The notes under the pieces: generated by a model
The model's input: the letters and a program-made list of their open reading frames with translations, nothing else
Database searches by the model: none
Told to the model about the DNA's origin: nothing
In this document: piece after piece, positions 21,117-24,643 of the stretch
Numbering within the stretch: position 1 is the first letter of the stretch
Layout of the letters: each line of letters begins with the position of its first letter
Source: Candidatus Tayloriibacteriota bacterium
GTDB lineage: Bacteria; Patescibacteriota; Minisyncoccia; Phycocordibacterales; PALSA-1337
Length of the DNA: 24,643 bases
Reading direction: 5' to 3'
Assembly (NCBI GenBank): GCA_003170325.1
Contig: PMZP01000024.1
Location: 1-24,643 of the forward strand
Program-made: the position numbers and the translations under genes

Positions 21117-23219
21117 TTAGATCATTACCCTCGCATCTACTATATCCGCTCCTTCTGTCCGAACCATGACTGGATTCAAGTCGATCTCTTTGATCTCGGG
21201 GTGGTCAACGGAAAGCTTTGAGATCTTGACGATGATATCGGCGAGCTTGCTGAAGTCGATGGGTTGTTCGCCGCGTAGGCCAGCCAAGATATTTATGCCG
21301 CGGATCTGGTGGATCATCTCAAGCGCGGTTTCTTTTGATATTGGAGCGATGCGAAGAGAAGTGTCTTTCAATGCTTCGGTGAATATGCCGCCCAAACCGA
21401 AAAGGATAGTCGGCCCGAAGGTGGCGTCGCGCTTCATGCCGATGATGACTTCTTTACCTGGTGACATCGTTTGAACCAGCATACCTTCAATAATAGCTTG
21501 AGGCTTCTTGCTCTTCACGCTAGAGACGATCTCATCCCAGGCTGTTTCCAAGTCCGTGACATTATTCAGGTGCAATTTGACCGCGCCCATGTCTGTTTTA
21601 TGGATGACATCCGGCGACATGGCCTTCAATGTATATGGCTTAGCGCCAGCCTTCTTCATGGCATCGGCTAAATCATTTTTTTCATGTACCAGAATGCCGG
21701 GCAAGTTCAGATCGTATTCACGGAAGAGCTTGGACATTTCCTCGTAAGACATCATTTTTGACATACCAAAAGAGTTCGTGTTCGGGCGACTACACTCAAC
21801 TGTAGTGCCTGATTTCGAGGGAGTACCGGCGCCAGAGTTGGAAACTTTCGTTTCGCCTAGCCCGGTCGCGCCAATCTTCGCCGAACCTCTCGCCAAATTA
21901 TCCAGCGCTTCAACTGCATCTTTCGGGAATGTGAAATTGACCATACCGGCGGTATGCAATACTTCCACACCTTTCATAATTGATTCGCCGCCGATGAAGA
22001 CCGGGATGATCGGCTTCCTCTTGTTGTATTCAACGAGCAGTTTCGCTGTCGCCTCTGCTTCAGTCATCATTTGCGGAGTGAGCAAGGTAATGATCGCATC
22101 CGCGTCACTCACGTCGATCAGAATTTTCAACGCCGCTTCATACCTGGTGCTCAAAGCGTCACCGATGATGTCTACCGGATTATTGACGGCGGCCATTGGC
22201 GGTAAGACTTTTCGTAGGGCATTCTTCGTCTCATCTGAAAGTTCCACCAGCGACAATGACCGAGAAAGCTCTACTTGATCGGCGGTGATGACAGCCGGAC
22301 CACCGGCATTGGTCAGGATAATGAGATTTTGCAAAGGCTTGGTCACGCCAAGCTCGAAAAGTTTGGCCATATTGAAGAATTCGCGGATAGATTCGACGAC
22401 AATGACTCCTGATTGCCGGCAAGCGGCGGTGAAGATGGCGTCTTCTGGTGCCAGTGAACCCGTGTGCGACATGACCGCTTGTTGTCCACGTGCGCCGCGT
22501 CCGGCCTTGATGAGAACGATCGGCTTGTGCTTGGTGATCTCCGAGGCCAACTTCATGAATGTCGGTCCATTGGTCATCTGCTCGACGTACATGAGGATGG
22601 ATTTGGTGTCCTTGTCGTGTCTTAAGTATTCCAGGAATTCGATCTCTGTTAATGCAGCTTCGTTTCCAAGACTGATGAACTTCGATATGCCAACTCCTTC
22701 CGCCAATGCCTTGTCTAGGACTGCCGTTCCCAGCGCGCCAGACTGAGAGAGAAAGGCGATACTTCCTTTTCTCGGCTTGCCGTTAGCGAATGAGGCATTC
22801 AAGTCAGCATGCGTATCGATAGTTCCAAGGCAGTTAGGACCGAGAAGGGTGATGCCATGCTTCTTGGCGATTTCCGTTACGCGCTTTTCCAGTTCGGCGC
22901 CGGTCGGACCGATTTCTTTGAATCCAGCCGCAATCACTATAACCGTTGAAATCTTCTTTGCGCCACAGTCTTCAAGTATTGAGGGAACAATGTCGGCTCG
23001 AACGGCAATAAGCGCCAAATCTACCTCACCTTCAATGTTTTTGACCGACGGATATGCCTGCAATCCAAGGATGTTCTTTTCTGTAATGCTGACAGGATAA
23101 ATGTCGCGCTTGCCGCCATTCAGAAGATTCGAGACCAGCGCGTATCCAACTTTGTTCTTATCATTAGAGGCACCGATGATGGCGATGGAGCGGGGTTCAA
23201 ATAGATGTTGGAGGTTCAT
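21117..23219 (-). CDS. ADP-forming acetyl-CoA synthetase (acetate-CoA ligase), fused alpha-beta
   Basis: Converts acyl-CoA + ADP + Pi to free acid + ATP + CoA in the cytoplasm. The 700-residue chain joins the CoA-binding and CoA-ligase alpha part (about 1-440; PRSIAIIGAS, GPNCLGTIDT, SQSGALGTAVLD) to the ATP-grasp beta part (about 485-700; PYTLKAMSPDVIHKTDMGAV, EVIIGMKRDATFGPTILFGLGG). The phospho-carrier His is H252 in MSHTGSLAPED. The two parts are joined by a low-complexity linker near 452-480 (GAGTPSKSGTT). The start lies 9 nt after the korB stop, so oxidation of the 2-oxoacid and ATP formation from the resulting acyl-CoA are encoded together. Confidence 0.93.
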   Translation of the reverse strand: MNLQHLFEPRSIAIIGASNDKNKVGYALVSNLLNGGKRDIYPVSITEKNILGLQAYPSVKNIEGEVDLALIAVRADIVPSILEDCGAKKISTVIVIAAGFKEIGPTGAELEKRVTEIAKKHGITLLGPNCLGTIDTHADLNASFANGKPRKGSIAFLSQSGALGTAVLDKALAEGVGISKFISLGNEAALTEIEFLEYLRHDKDTKSILMYVEQMTNGPTFMKLASEITKHKPIVLIKAGRGARGQQAVMSHTGSLAPEDAIFTAACRQSGVIVVESIREFFNMAKLFELGVTKPLQNLIILTNAGGPAVITADQVELSRSLSLVELSDETKNALRKVLPPMAAVNNPVDIIGDALSTRYEAALKILIDVSDADAIITLLTPQMMTEAEATAKLLVEYNKRKPIIPVFIGGESIMKGVEVLHTAGMVNFTFPKDAVEALDNLARGSAKIGATGLGETKVSNSGAGTPSKSGTTVECSRPNTNSFGMSKMMSYEEMSKLFREYDLNLPGILVHEKNDLADAMKKAGAKPYTLKAMSPDVIHKTDMGAVKLHLNNVTDLETAWDEIVSSVKSKKPQAIIEGMLVQTMSPGKEVIIGMKRDATFGPTILFGLGGIFTEALKDTSLRIAPISKETALEMIHQIRGINILAGLRGEQPIDFSKLADIIVKISKLSVDHPEIKEIDLNPVMVRTEGADIVDARVMI

Positions 23220-23228
23220 AAATTTTAA

Positions 23229-24005
23229 TCATTGATTCGTCTGCTCCTCGAACGTAGGTTTCTCTGTGCTGTAAAAAACACCAAGCGGGACTTTTTCGCC
23301 TTCTTTGCCAGCTAGCTTGATGGCATCGGAAATATTCGAGGCGGGTCCACCTTCGCGCCAGAAGACGCGCTCTTTGAAGTAGTCGCGAGTGTCGAAGAAG
23401 GTGATACAGGGCTGGATTATTTCTGTGAATGAAAAGCCTTTGTGCTTCACCGCCGCTTCCATGACGCGCCTCGTACCGGCTATGTCTCCGGCGTAGGAAC
23501 GCGCCACGAAGGTGGCACCAGCTTGTAGCAGGACAGGAATGGCGTCGAATGGCTCCTCGATGCTTCCACCTGGAGTCGTCTTGCCTTTGAATCCTTTCGG
23601 GCTGGCCGCAGAAGCTTGGCCTGTGGTCAAGGCGAAGAGTTGATTGTCGTGGATGAAGAGCTTGATGTCGGAATTGCGCCGCGCGGCGTGGATGACGTGC
23701 TCCAGACCTTCATCATATGAATCGCCGTCGCCACTGAAACCGATGACAGTGAGATTCGGATTACCACATTTGATCCCAGTCATGACCGGCACTACGCGTC
23801 CATGCAAGGCCGTGAAAGTATTGACGTTCAAATAGTCGCTGATCTTTCCGTGACAACCGATGCCGGCGCAAGCGACCAGATTCTCAATTTTAAGGCTTCC
23901 GGAATTTACCATCCCTTCAATGGTCTGCCTGAAAGCCACCAGGATCTGCGAGTTAGGGCATCCTGGACACCAGGTGATTTTTGCAGTTGTTGATAAGTTG
24001 GTCAT
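23229..24005 (-). CDS. korB: 2-oxoacid:ferredoxin oxidoreductase, beta (TPP) subunit
   Basis: Thiamine-diphosphate subunit that decarboxylates a 2-oxoacid and passes electrons to ferredoxin. From MTNLSTTAK, CPGC is at residues 13-16; further Cys in CAGIGCHG and in IIQPC make up the usual cluster ligands. The TPP motif is SGDGDSYDEGLEHVIHAARRN with the following HDNQLFALTTGQAS. MTNL is chosen as the start because homologues begin this way. ATG at 24035 is the alternative and has the better Shine-Dalgarno (GAGGTG), but that DNA is a dispersed palindrome. The length of 258 residues is slightly short. Substrate is not decided; pyruvate fits the synthetase next door, 2-oxoglutarate is possible. 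Confidence 0.9.
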   Translation of the reverse strand: MTNLSTTAKITWCPGCPNSQILVAFRQTIEGMVNSGSLKIENLVACAGIGCHGKISDYLNVNTFTALHGRVVPVMTGIKCGNPNLTVIGFSGDGDSYDEGLEHVIHAARRNSDIKLFIHDNQLFALTTGQASAASPKGFKGKTTPGGSIEEPFDAIPVLLQAGATFVARSYAGDIAGTRRVMEAAVKHKGFSFTEIIQPCITFFDTRDYFKERVFWREGGPASNISDAIKLAGKEGEKVPLGVFYSTEKPTFEEQTNQ

Positions 24006-24018
24006 AAATCTTATGTAG

Positions 24019-24048
24019 AGGTTTAACCTATGCATGAGGCTTCACCTC
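24019..24048. repeat. Double palindromic element, second copy
   Basis: AGGTTTAACCT (24019-24029) is identical to 4938-4948, and GAGGCTTCACCTC (24036-24048) matches GAGGTTTCACCTC (4912-4924) at 12 of 13 positions. The order of the two units is reversed relative to the first copy. It sits on the junction of korA and korB and includes the korA stop codon. Confidence 0.6.
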
Positions 24049-24643
24049 TGCATTATCTCATTGATTCGCTCTGCCAGCGTTACCGGCTCGAAAGGCCGTG
24101 AATCGAATTTCAGGATCATGTCTGTGGCCTCGATCCCGGTCTTTTCTTTTATTAGATTGGCCATTTGGGCGTCGCGGTTGCACTCGATATTGATTATTTT
24201 GCGTGCGCCTGACAATTCATGGGCGACTTTCTTTGTGTCGAAAGGTTCCAGCCAGACGATCTGTACGAACTTGACTGGCTTCTTTATGTACCTAGCGGCT
24301 TCCAATACCGGCCCTTTGGTCGAGCCCCAGAAGACGACCACGTCTTTGCTGGCACGATCGCCATAGACTTTGACGGTTTCGTGATGATCCAGAGATTTCT
24401 TCAAGGTTTCAGCTTTGGCAAAGCGCTTGTTGATCATTGATTCAGTTTCCTTCGCTTCTTCAGTGGTAATGCCTGATTCATCGTGCTCGTAGCTTGTGAC
24501 TTTGATGACCGTATTCGGCGTGCCAGGGAAGGCCATAGGCGAGATGCCGTCGGCGGTGATCTGGTAACGTCGGTATTGATTTGTTGAGTCGTTCACTGTT
24601 GATTGGCTTGCTTTAGCAGCGATTTCCGACGGCCTTCCAATCG
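24042..24643 (-). CDS. korA: 2-oxoacid:ferredoxin oxidoreductase, alpha subunit (C-terminal part, runs off the window)
   Basis: The last 200 or so codons of the alpha subunit; the frame stays open through the window edge, and a GTG at 24596 is internal rather than a start. YQITADGISPMAFPGTPN and TSYEHDESGITTEEA are the hallmark segments of the KorA group, which lies between the pyrimidine-binding domain and the C-terminal domain. VVVFWGSTKGPVLEAARY then KKVAHELSGARKIINIECNRDAQMANLI form the C-terminal transketolase-like fold. It is the first visible gene of the korA-korB-synthetase transcript. The N-terminal gamma-type domain expected in KorA would lie outside the window. Confidence 0.9.
   Translation of the reverse strand, partial: IGRPSEIAAKASQSTVNDSTNQYRRYQITADGISPMAFPGTPNTVIKVTSYEHDESGITTEEAKETESMINKRFAKAETLKKSLDHHETVKVYGDRASKDVVVFWGSTKGPVLEAARYIKKPVKFVQIVWLEPFDTKKVAHELSGARKIINIECNRDAQMANLIKEKTGIEATDMILKFDSRPFEPVTLAERINEIMQR

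Noticed and set aside
23185..23205. tRNA T-arm-like GGGGTTCAAAT
   Set aside because: It lies inside the synthetase gene with no flanking acceptor, D or anticodon arms.
24594..24596. GTG as the true start of the alpha subunit
   Set aside because: The frame is open upstream to the window edge, and the conserved YQITADGISP segment is an internal part of KorA, so the gene is truncated by the window.
1..24643. UGA recoding to glycine (Gracilibacteria/SR1 code)
   Set aside because: TGA ends several genes at the expected place, for example korA, korB and the 59-aa orphan, and the two internal stops noted are TAG and TAA.

Overview
The window reads as a chromosomal piece of a small-genome bacterium, most likely a member of the Patescibacteria/CPR (Parcubacteria-like). 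This is an inference from style: a large secreted multi-domain surface protein with TIG, Fn3 and Ig-like repeats and a Pro/Thr/Ser tail, tiny orphan genes with structured leaders, a compact cysteinyl-tRNA synthetase, a CorA-like protein without its GMN signature, and a fused ADP-forming acyl-CoA synthetase next to a ferredoxin-dependent 2-oxoacid oxidoreductase. UGA is used as an ordinary stop codon, so the Gly-UGA code of Gracilibacteria/SR1 does not apply. No rRNA, tRNA or CRISPR array was seen.

Layout. 1-4.9 kb (+): a secreted M64-type metallopeptidase with surface-protein modules, then a membrane-anchored D-Ala-D-Ala carboxypeptidase homologue. 5.0-5.3 kb (+): a 59-residue helical orphan behind a T-rich tandem repeat. 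5.4-8.5 kb (-): corA-like, cysS, a lone receiver domain and a small membrane-anchored orphan. 8.65-9.28 kb (+): a DUF3800 protein, flanked downstream by two candidate minus-strand structured RNAs (about 9288-9385 and 9471-9597), each with a promoter-like and terminator-like signal. 9.7-13.9 kb (-): an apparent efflux operon of MarR regulator, long-hairpin membrane fusion protein, hairpin-less EmrA-like protein and 14-TM EmrB-like MFS pump, with a candidate operator at the regulator start. 14.0-15.1 kb (-): a protein ending in an MshEN (GspE N-terminal) domain.

15.2-20.0 kb (+): an iron-sulfur operon of cysteine desulfurase, IscU scaffold with a degenerate BFD tail, a HEAT-like orphan, a SET-domain gene broken by a nonsense codon, Nfu, a 3-cysteine ferredoxin and an FAD/NAD(P) ferredoxin-reductase-like enzyme. 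20.1-21.1 kb (+): two orphan small genes behind a strong sigma70-type promoter, with RNA hairpins between them. 21.1-24.6 kb (-): korA (cut by the window edge), korB and an ADP-forming acetyl-CoA synthetase.

Together the last 9 kb make sense as one fermentative unit: the assembly genes supply Fe-S clusters to the ferredoxin and to the 2-oxoacid:ferredoxin oxidoreductase, the flavoprotein can pass electrons between ferredoxin and NAD(P)H, and the synthetase turns the acyl-CoA into ATP plus a free acid. The least explained material is non-coding: the paired RNAs near 9.3-9.6 kb, a 54-bp leader element present at two loci, a two-part GAGGTTTAACCTC-like palindrome present at two loci, and the structured leaders at 20.1-20.7 kb.
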